Below, in pieces: positions 11,179 to 23,011 of a DNA stretch of 55,711 bases. The position numbers and the translations under genes were made by a program. Position 1 is the first letter of the stretch. Each line of letters begins with the position of its first letter. The notes below the pieces were generated by a model. The model did no database searches and had not been told where the DNA came from. It saw nothing but the letters and a program-made list of their open reading frames with translations. Origin of the DNA: Eimeria necatrix (Eukaryota > Apicomplexa > Conoidasida > Eucoccidiorida > Eimeriidae); assembly GCF_000499385.1 (NCBI RefSeq), contig NW_013654854.1, positions 1 through 55,711 of the forward strand, given 5' to 3'.

Positions 11179-14072
11179 ATCGAAATAGATGCAGAAATAT
11201 AGTTTGCTAGCCAGCTGGATAGATATGCATGCATATGTGTCGGATGGACTAGAGCAGTAGCACCGATTTTAGCATTTTTTTTAGGTTATATCCTTGGCTA
11301 GACCCCAGGATTAATTGTTTAGTATGCAGCTGCACTATGCCGTTGCTCTTTGCACCAAAGAATCTGCAGCCTCTTCTGCTGAACCAACTGCTGCTGCGAC
11401 AGCAGCAACTGCATCATCAGCAGCAACCGCTGTTGATGCTGCAGCCGCCTCTGCGCAGACAAGCGCAGGGATTTTTTCATTGACAGATCCGCAGCAAAAG
11501 ACCAAAGCGCGAATTAATTTTTCAAGCTGTACAAGCGATCGCTGTTGCTGCTCTTGCTGCTGCTCCGATGTGCCTAAAAAATGCAGTGACTATTGGAGTC
11601 AAATTTTGTGAGGTTGTGCTAATATGCCTATCCACTATTACTACTGCTGCTGCTTCTCACGTTGCTATTGCTCCTGCTCGTGCTGCTGCGGATATGTGAA
11701 AATATGGTACGGCGACTACAGTGGTTAGGCTGTGTTGGGCGGGATGCGTCTCAGTTGACAAAAAGAAATAACTGCACATCAAAGCAGCCATTAGCGAGAC
11801 CTGAAACAGCAGCAGTGTACGCAGCAACTGCGGTAATATATAGGGTGAGTTGTGCACTGCTAGATTCGAAAAGGTGACGCAATGGTAGGGATGCAAACAA
11901 AAAGCAACGAACAAGCCGAATCTCATCGAACTAAGTGGTAAGCGCTGCTGCGCTAGCATGAATAACATCGACAGTAGCAGCAGCAAGGAGTGCCTGAAAA
12001 AGGACAAGCTCAGAAAGGCTGGAGGTTCACTGGGAAAGAGACACCGTCTTCGAACCTCGCAGACAAACCCAAAGGACATAGAGCTGGGGTACCGACTTGG
12101 CGTTTGGGGTCTAGACACTAGCCTTACCAAGCAAGCGGTAGAATTTAGGCTTGTGAGCTTGTAACCTAGCATCAGAACTGCGGTGTATGCCCTAGAGCTA
12201 GAGCTTGAGGTTGCATGCAACGGTTGAAGGTTCAAAAAATTTGGGGTTTGAAGTTAGGGCTTAGAATATAAAGCTGGCGTTTCGGGTTTACCACAACGGT
12301 TGCCTGTTAAGGTGACGGAGTTTAAAACCATGCCTAGGGAAAGAAGGAACCCAGCACACAGTAAAGCATGAGTGGGCTGAAAAAATCACTGCTAAAACCC
12401 AGACAGGACGCCGCCTGTTGGACCATACACATCAAAGCTAGAAGCCCCCAATCTTAAACTTTAAACTAAGGCAACTGACCAGCATATCTGAAAGATTTGC
12501 GGAAACAAACGAAGACGTGTAAAGGACCCCACCGTAGAACGAGGGCCTACATCAGCGGCTGGAGATTTAGAGTGTAAGCCAGTAGCCAAGTGTCTTCACA
12601 GATAACAAGTGTCTGGAGCGTAGCTCGAATGCTCGAGAACTCAGCGGCGCAGTCCGCTCCCGGCTCAAGGGTGCTGTTAGGATGATGGCTTTAAGATGGG
12701 GATTTTTCAGGAGACGCCTCCGCTCTGCGCTGCATAATCGGCTCCGTTTTCAACCATGGGACAGAGTGGTCTATGCGAGATGAGAGTTTGCACGGGCGCT
12801 TATCGATGGATTGACCGCGGCTTTATTCCTTTTTGATGAAAATGGCATGGTTGTTAGTGATGGCCAAAAGAGGCAAGCCATTCTAGATGACACTGCGGTT
12901 TATGACGCAAGCATGCTTGAAGTGCAAGCTATGGCCGACGACCTTTTGCTGCTCGGACACAAGAGCAAGCTTTTCAACCTTGAGCAAAATACAAAGCTTG
13001 TAGATGAAAGGATACCAAAGATCTCCACAAAAGGAAATACCGACAGGAAGGACGGACGATAAGAGCGCATGGACTGGGCCCACGGCATATCCAGAAACCA
13101 ATGTGTTGCACAACCAAGAGCCACTGTTGGGCCGAACCACAAAAATCGGCGTTGGAGTCGGCTTATGGTACTAATAAGCAGAAGAAAGGCATAGATTTGT
13201 CCCGCTGCTGCAGCAGCACTTGCAGCTGCCGGTTGTGCTGCTTGGTACGAAAAATACGAACGCACAATCGCAAGCGAAGTGCGGGCGATTCAAGCTCTAC
13301 TCTTTACCGGTGGTGCTCACCTGAAACTCTAGAGGGTGGAAAGCTTCGCTGCATCCAGCTCCGCAAAATCTTGTATTTTGAGAAATGAAAGGGTTTGGGT
13401 ATTTATCTGTGTTTGCAAGCCCTAAACAGTTCCAAACGTGATATCTATTTCTCAATCCTAGGCCATAGGCCGTGGCCCTTAATCCATATACTAGGCTCAA
13501 AATTCCAGTTCAATGAGCTTGCGACTTGTGTGTCGCTTTTGCAGGTAATGGTTGCTGTCTGCTTTCTGCAAAGCTCCTGCTGCTCCTGCTGCTGCAGCAT
13601 GCTTCATTTCTCTTTGTGCAGCATCTTACGTGTTTTTTTGCCTCTCACTGTTTACCTGTCTAACCTCAATTCGCAGCTACAAAACCCACTTTCCTTCGTG
13701 CGCATTGCCGGCATAATCCACATGCTGCAGTCGCAGCACTACTTAAATCCATCATAGCACCAACAACAGGAATAACAGCAGCAACCGCAGACAAACCAAC
13801 AAACAATTTATCAATAATTTGGTTAGCCGCTGCATCTCTGTTTACCAGAGAAGCCGCTGCGCGGAAAAGCAGCAACGACATCAGCTGCAGCAGCTGCTGC
13901 AACAGGCGCGGCGGAACAGGCTGCAGCTGCTGTGCCAGCAAACGCAACGACTCGGCGCAATTCCATATAAATCGAAGAGCTAAGGCGTGGCCGTCAGGGT
14001 TGGAAAAGACAAAGGCAGCCAGAACTTTGGCCCCTGCTCCAAACCCGGCAGATACACTGGCTACACGGCTAG
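11179..14072. other. convergent intergenic region between kinase genes 1 and 2
   Basis: Both flanking genes end here. Hydrophobic reading frames follow each stop codon (entries at 11485-11698 and 13666-14073). Between them lies mostly anonymous DNA with degenerate TTTAGGG-like words near 12240-12290. An 80-odd residue open frame at 12811-13062 (+) resembles nothing I know and is left unassigned. The part at 13190-13560 has a diverged homologue at about 25600-25870, i.e. the 3' flank of kinase gene 3. Confidence 0.55.
11485..11698 (+). other. hydrophobic open segment 3' of kinase gene 1 (possible alternative exon)
   Basis: After a good acceptor (TTGACAG) an open frame reads through a hydrophobic Ala/Val-rich stretch (AVQAIAVAALAAAP) to a stop near 11698. 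A similar stretch follows paralogue 2, and a fragment follows paralogue 3. It could be an alternative membrane-anchoring 3' exon, a separate small gene or decaying sequence; no donor in exon 15 is strong enough to decide. Confidence 0.25.
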
Positions 14073-14073
14073 C
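13666..14073 (-). other. ~136-codon hydrophobic open frame 3' of kinase gene 2
   Basis: Minus-strand frame open from about 14073 to the stop at 13666. It contains Leu-rich helices and a hydrophobic segment (LSAVAAVIPVVGAMM), followed by a Cys-containing AATAACGLCRQC region. It has no ATG in its first part. Related pieces follow paralogue 3 (AATAACALHWQY at about 26090-26125) and paralogue 1. It may be a membrane-tail exon reached by splicing from exon 15 of kinase gene 2 (for example from a weak donor after CCTCGCCCCG), or a separate gene. Unresolved. Confidence 0.3.
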
Positions 14074-17000
14074 TAGTTAGGTATGTCTATTACTACTTGA
14101 TCGGCCGCTGGACCGGGGCGAGGGACAACATAAGAATCCGGCGACAAAAATTGGGCCGTCCACAGGAAGCAATTGTTCTGCAAAAGGAAACAATGTCAAG
14201 CCTTGAGTACTACATCTTCGTTTCTCCAGAAGATAGGGAAGTTCCGGTGTCCACACTTTATTCTATTACTTTGAGTACTTGCGTATGCTGTAAACGATTA
14301 AAAATCGAGAATCTGAACTCTAAGACCTTGACGTGCACGCATTTGAGGCACACAGAAGCACGCGTCTACGTCAGGACTTGTAATTTTGTTACACTAACAG
14401 ATAAACAAACCGAGAGAAATAAAGTCAATTCATGAAATCTGTGAGGCTGCTGAAGGAAACACAATCAAGCAAGCAGGTGACACAAGCAAACGAGACACGT
14501 CAGGAGAACGTATGAAAAAGGCTCGACAGAGCAAATGGGCGGAAAAAAAGGGTAGAAAAGAAAAATAGGAGGAATGGGAGAGATGAGGGGGACAGAAAGT
14601 TAAAATGATGACTTCACGGGACAAAGGAAGAAGAGGAAGAGTCACGTAAGCATCAAGTCTTACTAGGAGTCTACGGTTAGAGCCTGCCTCTGGCGGGACA
14701 GCAAAGAGCCTAAACTTGTCTTTTTGTTCATCTCCCCCGAGCAATTGCTCTGCCGGGCCGACTGGTGTGAATGTACCGTCTGCTTCTTGCCGCTTCAAAA
14801 CCGCAGAGTATTTCTCGCAACCCGGAGCCAAAGAACTGAAACAGAAGCGAGAAGTGGATAATATAAGGGCAAAAGGGACATAGAATCGAGAAGCACAAAC
14901 GGAATGTGCAAACACGGACAACGAGAAAGGCAAGCCGAGAAATTACAAACGAATAGACAAAAGATGGGACAAAATATTAGTAAAGAGAAATGCATTAGTA
15001 GAAGAAAATAAAGTCATGGAACATACACAGATTTGTGCATAGCTCGTGCAGCGTTAAAAGCAGTAGCAGCAGTAATACCAGTGCTAACCGCATCGCCAGG
15101 GGCACAGTATGCAGTGTTTCGTTGACTACAAGAACAAGGAGACACGTAAACCACACTTGCATCAAGCGCTTGCTTCCTGGATTTCCTCTAGGGTTTTGTG
15201 GCTTGAGCTTACCTGCTCCTAAGGACTTCCGTGAAATGTTTGTTGAAGTGCGCTGCAGTTGTTTTGGGGTACATCTGTAGTTGCTTCATCACTAATATCC
15301 CTGATCGGCTGTTTGTCTCTTTTGAGCGCACGAAGGCACCGTTTGTGCTTATCCACAAAGAAATCAGTCCACTTTCTGCCACAACGATAGCAGAACAGGG
15401 CACCGACGAGATGCGCATACATACTTGTATATGAGCGTACATCTGCATATAAAAATATGCATGTATTCATGTGCGTATATTTATGTTTATATTTTAAGGA
15501 TACATTCGAAATATATGCTATTGATGATGAATATATTATGCAGGCATCCAAAATTATAGAAGTGCATTTGTACGTTTATGTTGTAACGTATGTACAAAAA
15601 TCGTACACATATTTAGTTGTATACATATATGTGAGGTATGCAGCAAGGCTCATGAATGCCTTCATCAATGACACCGCATACACATAAGCAACTCTCCTAT
15701 GGAACAATCCACGAATTGAAATATGCTTAAGGTGACGATTAGAAAGTAATGATTCACAGGCACGTCAGCATCCATTAACGTGTATACGGTGTTCGAGGTA
15801 CGCAAACGCCTGAACGCACTCTTCGGAGTGTTTATGATCTCTATTTCTTTCTCAACTACCTCCTTTATTACTCTTAAAGCGGTAGTCTCTTCTGGTGCGT
15901 AGCGCCTCCAAGCAAGAATAGACTCAGGTATGAGAGAAAGTAATCTTGACGCTGTTGCTGCGGCTCCTACACACAAACGCAACAGCGGTAGCAGAATATA
16001 CGAGTGACGTACCGTAGACGTGAACTAGGTAATGTGATACAAGTAAACATAAATGCTTCGATAATACTTAGTGCAAAACGGAATTAAAAAACAGACATAA
16101 GGAGAACGCATTGATGTGCAGCCACAATGCGAACAACAACAAAAAAGGGGAACAGAGAAATGACAAGTATATTTTTGCCTACTGTTCCCTGTCCTCATGC
16201 TCTTCAGTATCTCCTTGGTGACAATACCCAGTTGGCGCTTGGTTGCAGTAAAAATAATTGTTCGCTTGAATTCTAGAAGGGACAAGTTATACAAGATCTC
16301 TGCATATTCTGGCCTCTCCTGATTGATTCCAAAGGCGAGGGGTACGAGGCGGTCCCTTTGCATTTCCTTCATCAGTGTACTGTATAAACCGTGCAAATTT
16401 GAAGCTCCAGGCAGCGCTGCTGCTACTGTTGCTGCTGCTGACGTTGCTGTTGTTGCAGCAGCTCCAGCAGCAATGACGCACAAACGATACACAGCGCGTT
16501 CCACTTGCAAATGCAGCAAAGACAAAGCGTTTTCCGTTCGCCCTGGAAAAATAACAGCAAGGACGACAAAAAATTGCTTCAATAGCAGAGGTAGCAGCTG
16601 ATACTTTTACGGACGCTCATTCGGGGCAAGAGACACAGAAGAAGGCTGAGATAGACCCAGGCACAGAAATACTTAAGTAGCAAGAGTAACAAACAAAGGA
16701 ATGGTAAATATGAGGGCGCATTTAGAAGCATTGCAAGACACAGATAACAAAGACAGAGATAGAAGAGCCCAGACAGAGACCATCGAGAAGAAGACAAAAC
16801 AGGAGGATGGTACAAAAAGCAGCGACTTGCAAATGCTCACACGCTGTTTCAACGTGAAGAGGAGTAACTACGTCGCGGAAGTATACAGAGAGTTGCTCTT
16901 CCGGAGCTCCGATATCAAAAAGCGCTACTGAGACGCTCCACGGTAAGCCGTAGTGAGTTTCACTACTTATTTGCGTTACTTTCTGCCAAGTGCAGTGCTG

Positions 17001-20000
17001 AAACATCTGCTGCTCTGTTGCTGTCACGATTTCTCCTGCGGTATACTTTGCATGTATAGAAGCCCCAGCCGGGTCCTTGGAAATGCAGCGGCGAACAGCC
17101 AGACGAATAAGACGGTCAGCAGAGGCCCAAGCAACGTAAGAGGCAAACACCCTGGAAATTTTCAAATTGAGACAAAACAGGAAAAAGAAACCAGGGCAAA
17201 CAAACGGCAAGACTTAAAGACAATGTTGAAAACGAAAAATGAGGAGACGCAGATATGTAAAGTCAATAGGTTGCAGAATGCCGATAAGGGAGAGTTGAAG
17301 ACCAACACGAAACGAAAACAAATGATGTAGAGGCATTTATCAGTGAGATGACGCGCAGGGGGATGGACACCAAGCAGTTACGTCAGCCAAAAGCAGACAA
17401 GAAAGGAGAGAGAAGAATCGAAAGAATCGAGTAGCGGCATAATTAGGCAAGTAAGGCCAGGCAGAAAGAGAGACAGAAAAAGAGGCAAAATGTGAAACAG
17501 AAACGTACGGGCCCAGGGAGTAGGGGTTTCTAAAGAAGATACAAAAGCAAACGAAATGGAATAAGAAGGAAAATGGAGTGTGGAGACACTGAAAAACGAA
17601 AATGAGGCAAGAAGGAATGGGAGAGGCGAAGAGTGAAAAGAAGAGAAAAAGATAACAAAGGAGCAATACAAGGGCCAACAGGGACGGGATTAAAACGAAG
17701 CCAAAGCCGTTACTCACCTGTCCCTAAAGTACGTCAGCATATGACTCTGATTTTTACTATTAATCCCCACATATCTTAAAATGAATGCAACCGCCTCTTC
17801 CGATGGCGTTTCCTCTATTAGCTGGATATAAGGGTCGATGTCCAGCTGCTGCTGTATGTACATGTGAGCGGCCCTCGAGATTGACAAATGAACAGCAGAC
17901 ACTGCAGAAAATAGAAACAACAAAAGCTCTAATGTTTCGCGATTAGTGTTTGCAGTGTGGGCAAGAATGTCTTGGAGGCAAAAGGATATAAGACCACACT
18001 GCAAGGCGTTAGCGTCTAGAAGATGGTTCCTTTGGTTTACTTTTTCTTTCTATAATTGCTTGCTGTGTTATTGTATGTAGTCCATCCATATCTACCCCAA
18101 AAACCGCATCAACTAAGTCGGCATAGGTCTTGTCTTTCATTTGTCCCACCTGCTGCTGCAGCAATGGCCACTGCAGCAGCTGCGGCAACTTGTCTTGTGC
18201 TTCCCCCACTTCTGCTGCCTCAGGCAGCTCAGTAAGCTGGACAGCTGTCCTAACAGGGATCGGTACCACACACGATCTTACAGCCTCCCGAATTGGACTC
18301 CAAGTTGCTGCAGCAGAAAAAGCAAGCAGTGTCATGCAGCTGGTGCTGCTGCTACTGCATTCAATGCAGCATGTTTGACTGAACTCTTAACTAAGGTTAA
18401 CGCTTCTGCCGATAATGCCGCTGTTGCTATTACAGAAGCAGCATGAACAGCAGTGAATAGCGAGCCCTGCCAAGTTCTAGCAGCGGCCTTACCAAGTTCT
18501 AGCAGCGCCCTGAGTACCTCCGTGGCCTGTTGTTTCCCTTTGGCAGTTCCTACTTCAATTTTGTTCCTTCCCGCTTTAAGGAGAGACAGATGCAGCAGTA
18601 CCGTCCCCCTTGCCTGCTGCAGCAGCTGCTGCGCCTCCTTGACTGGCCGTTCTCGCACTGCTTCCAAGGCATTGGCCACTAAGGAAGCAACAGGCATATA
18701 AACTAAGTGCTGCAGCTGCTTGTTCCAGTGGTACAATGCCAGCTTTCGAATTTTTTAGTGAAATTGGCATTGCTAGAAAACCTACAACGGGATCTGGTGT
18801 TGCCTGGCTGAAAAGGGTTGCGAAGCCGAGGCCAACGCTTTACGGCATACCTGCAATGAATGCGAAAGCGTTACTGGCAGATATTCTGATGACCGGATTG
18901 GTCTCAGTCAGTTGCCGTATTTTAATTTTGACCAAAAGAGGCATACTCGGCAAATAATATTTCTCTATATTGCCTCCGGGCCCCATGCAACGGTTCAATT
19001 CGTTCAGCACGTTCGGTGTGTACACCTGAGGGCCGCTGCTGCTTTTAAGGGTATTGAAATTGAACACAGCTCCAGCCTGCAGATGAGGCTTAATACATCG
19101 CTCGACCCACAAATTGGGAATGGTAGCAACAGACATGAACCAAACTGTGGTAAGGGTCAGCCCTAGGGCATATGCGTCGTGGGAAGGAAGAGTCCGGAGG
19201 AGTAGCGGAATTGACTTTTTATTTTTCGAGGCTGTAAGAAGTTGCTTTCCTCTTGGCTGCATGCGTCTTGAGCGATCATGTTTCGAGGAGCTGCGCCGCT
19301 TCTTCTCAGTCTCCAGCTCAGGCGCCAAGAAAGCTGGTGTCCCTCTCAATGCAACCTTCCGATTTAATAGAGCCACCATGCCAAAGTCAGTGACAGCAAT
19401 TTTGACTCTGAGCAACCAGCCACGACATAGGGTTCACGGCTTAACGGGTTACGACAAGCTTGTCGTGGGAAGAGTTGCAAGAGCATGTAACACGTTTTGC
19501 GGTTTGTACGAGCTAGGTTTTGTGGTGCAAAATGTATGCTCTTAGGAAGAAACTAAATGATTTAAGGTCTGGTGGCGACACTGTAAAGCCGCAAGCGTGT
19601 AGGACAAGAACCAGTGACCAGCGGTCAGTGGTGTAGGGTTTAATATGTTTTGAGGGTCTACGGCTTAAAGTTATGGGCTACTTACGCGTGATTTATCTCG
19701 AAGAGTATGTTGGAAGGTTTTATATCAAAGTGCCCGATGGACAAAAAATTATGCATATAAACGAAAGGTGCTACGATTTTGGCGGAAAGAGAAAGGAGGG
19801 AGTATTTGTCGCTTGCTAGCTTTTTCAGGTCCAATTTTTTTGCCCAAATTATTGCTCTTGTAGCTGTCATTTTTGTTGGTTTGCTCCATGCATCCAACCT
19901 GGACCCATTGTCAGTAACGCGGGTGCTTACCTGAACAAAGAAACAAATAGACAGGAGAAGCAGGCACAAAAGGGCATATTCTAACTGGCAGACATGAGAT

Positions 20001-22981
20001 ATAGCGTGAGGTATAACCAGGTAACGTAAGCGGGCACAAAGGAGCAAGTGGATAACCGCTGCGGCAGGCAAATGACAAGCAACCAAAGCAAAACAGTGCA
20101 AATAACCGACGAAAAAAATGCATTTAGGTAGAAATGAAAGGATATAAGGCCTACTGGTGACAATATAAAGATATGAGAGTATACGGCCTGGGACAAGAAT
20201 CAGTGGCCAGTGGCCAAGGGTGTAAGCTCTGATATCTGTGTTCAGGGGTCTGCGGCTTAGCGTTAAGACTTTAACACATGGGTTTTTCTCGAAAAGCAGG
20301 TGATCAACGGGAGCAGAGCGGTGCAACTCATGAATAAATGCAAAAAAGGGCAACCGGATGCGCCCAATTGAATCAGCAACGGCACCATAAACAGCAATAG
20401 TTCCACCACCACCACAGGCATCCGCAGCCAAAAGATGAAAGCAACAGCGGCAGCCATGACACAACGACTGCCAGGGCTCGGCGCACTATCATGAGTATCA
20501 ACGATCTGTAGCCTCAGCAGCTATCTTCCGCAGTTGCTACATCAGGAGCAGAAGTAATTGTGTAAAACAGCAGCAGTAGCGAGAGTCTGACGTCTATGTC
20601 TCCGTTGTAGAGTTTGACGAGGATCCCCCAAAGCTGTCTCCCGTCGTTGTGCCTGACCAACACCCGACCCACGGGAAGGAGCCAGCCGAGCTGCTCCCCG
20701 ACAGCAACAAGCAACTGCGCCTTGTCTCGTGCACGTGCGTCTGAAGACACAAACAAGCATACGATTCTTCAACAAAGAGAGAGTTAGGGAATTATGCAGT
20801 GTGCAATTAGTGACATGGCTCGCTGCAGCAGCTGCAGCACGAGCAGCAGCAATAACTGCATAGGCAATGGCAGCATCAACAGCAATTAGCTGCTGGTACA
20901 AGGGTCGCGCGCTTTAGCAGTTGCTAGCTGTCTGTGTCTTCTGAGCACTACCACCTATTACCACTAGCAGCTACATGCCCTGACGAGAACCAAAAGAAAA
21001 ATCCACCAGCATGAACATTAAAGCCGCGCAGAGGCGAGAACATTAGCTATTAATAGCAGAAACAGGGACATGCAAACAGGAAAAACAATTATCTACAACA
21101 CCAGCAACAGCAGCAGCTTCCTGCAGATGCAACAACAACAGCTGGACACAAAACGAGAGGCAAAGTCTCCGTGTGGCCACTTGCCTTCAATAGAGCTGTA
21201 CGAAGCTGGGCTGAATGTCTGTATTGCTGCGAGGGTCCTGTATAGAACTGTCGCCACCAGCTTCAACTCATCGACATACAACTGTGTATTAATTGCTGCT
21301 TCAGCGACCCTCGAGTTAGCAGCAAACTCAGCACCAGATAGCTGCTGCCGCTGCAGATACTGCAGCTTAGCTACAGATGACTCTGATCCCAAGGCCTCCT
21401 GAAGAGCTGAACATAGAAACCTGTCATTCAGGTCTATGCTTCTGGGCAAACAAAGCGAACAAACAAAAGAACAACTGTAAAACAATACACATCAGTGTAA
21501 GGATAGACGTAATAAAACGAATTTTACGATGTAACCAGCAATACACCTATGTAAGTAGCTTCCTGGCTGGCATTTTATATTGGCAGCTACGCAGATAATG
21601 GCGGATAAGCTATGTATCACCAGTTAGCTGAGTATTGCTTGTCCGACCAGAGAAGGTCCCACGTAGCTACCTGCACAGCCAATTAGCTACATGCCTAGCT
21701 ATTCATCTTTTTATCTCGATAATTAGTGAGAGCCTACCTTAGATGTGCTTGTATCGATTTGAGTTTTTCTGCAGGATGTTCGAAACCACCAATTGCAGCA
21801 TGTATAATGGGGTCTTCTTCTGCTACACTGAATATCTTGACTCCATATTTTCGCTTTACGGCTTCTTCTGGTGGGTTAGCTGCAGTGTGTGTTGGTTCTG
21901 GTTCAAATGCTGATGCTGCTGCTACTATTTCCCTACAAGAGCCTTCCTCAACGGCATGCCTCGATATAGGAAACACCTCGCCATAAGTGCCGGAGCCTAC
22001 TTGGCGTTCCAAATTATCAGCAGATAAAAGACAAAGAGGAAGAGACGCCACTAGAGATAATCGTTCGGGAAGAGTTGCTGCTGCTTCTGCTTCTGCTTCC
22101 TCTGTTGACTGTATCTTCAGTCTCCCAGGCAAGTGCTGCAGCAGCGGTGTGAACGCTAAAGACACACACAAAACACGTAAACCCTGGAGGTTAAACACCA
22201 CCGACTGATTCACATAAAACGCGCAGTTGTTATACCAAGTTGAACGCGATGTGAGTAGCGACAAACTGTTGCCTACGCACTCTAAATGCGGAGCCAAAAT
22301 ATCTGAGCTTTATTCTGAAACCGCAAGCCGTAGTATTTAGCTTCGAAAACCTCCATGAGAACTAACTCCAGCAAAAAAGGTGATTGTGGCAGTGCATGAG
22401 TTTAGTATTCAGGGTTAATGCTCACCTTTTATGATTTCCTGCAGTGTTTCTGCCAGCGCATGTCTTTGCTGCACTGGCGACACAGGAGTCCGTATCATCG
22501 AATTTGCTGGATCGTTGCCAACTTCTTTTTGTTCTTCAGCATTTTCTTGAAGGCTTATTTGATAGTCAGAAAGAACACGGTGAGACGAGATAAAACGAAG
22601 GCGCTCAGACGTTTTGGGCGAAGAGGTGTCTCCAGAGGTTTCTGTTGCCGCTGCTGCTGCTGGGGAAATGCTGCCTTTGCTGAGGCAGAAGCAGAGGACA
22701 CAGACAACGCAAAGTGCAGCAAAACGTTGCAGGGACTGGCGTTGAGGACAGAGGCCGCAAAAGCGTCGCCTTTGCTCCCGTTGTTGTTGCTGCTGCCTGC
22801 AGGTAAAGCCTTCTGGCATCGACGCAGGGTCTCCCCTGTCTTGGTGTTGCTGCTCCTGAGTAAAGCGCCATTTCCTGTGTGTCTTCTGGCTCTGAGGTTG
22901 TTTCTGGCTCTGCTGCTGCTCCTGAGCATGAGTTGCCCAGCTTGCTGTGCAAGCTGCCGCGGCAGCGGCGGATGGAGCCAT
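14073..22981 (-). CDS. membrane-associated protein kinase with unassigned C-terminal extension, paralogue 2 (15 exons)
   Basis: Exons, 5' to 3' on the minus strand: 22981-22426, 22155-21738, 21441-21185, 20740-20592, 19930-19686, 19407-18851, 18678-18493, 18307-18041, 17901-17718, 17151-16841, 16542-16183, 15966-15820, 15375-15213, 14835-14664, 14177-14073. Frame is continuous (1358 residues) and intron phases equal those of paralogue 1. A hydrophobic segment (LQRFAALCVVCVLCFCL) follows the Gln-rich head. Kinase motifs: VGSGTYGEVF, YGVKIF, HFDIKPSNILF, TDFGM and FLAPE, so all catalytic residues are present. Intron 3 starts with GC (GAAG|GCAAGT) where the paralogues have GT. Intron 4 carries a decayed duplicate of the exon 5 end. 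The last exon (NNCFLWTAQFL...) matches those of the other two genes. The gene is tail-to-tail with gene 1 and tandem with gene 3. Function as for paralogue 1: probable active kinase, substrate unknown. Confidence 0.8.
20110..20310 (-). repeat. partial duplication of exon 5 end and following intron, inside intron 4 of kinase gene 2
   Basis: The minus strand here reads LLFEKNPCVK, resembling the exon 5 end ILFEINHA/gtaagt at 19686. The flanking sequences at 19560-19685 and 20125-20280 share blocks such as GACAAGAA(C/T)CAGTG and GGTCT(A/G)CGGCTTA. The duplicate keeps no catalytic motif, so it is read as a non-functional intronic relic. Confidence 0.5.
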
Positions 22982-23011
22982 GCCGACTCCCGTCTTCCGG
23001 TGTCACATATT
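22982..23011 (-). promoter_or_regulatory. conserved leader block before kinase gene 2 start codon
   Basis: Reads GTGACACCGGAAG then GGGAGTCGGC immediately before the ATG on the minus strand, matching the block upstream of the other two paralogues. Confidence 0.5.

Noticed and set aside
12811..13062. 83-codon plus-strand frame with ADDLLLLGHKS, vaguely like a reverse transcriptase box
   Set aside because: A single short resemblance without surrounding reverse transcriptase motifs; left unassigned.
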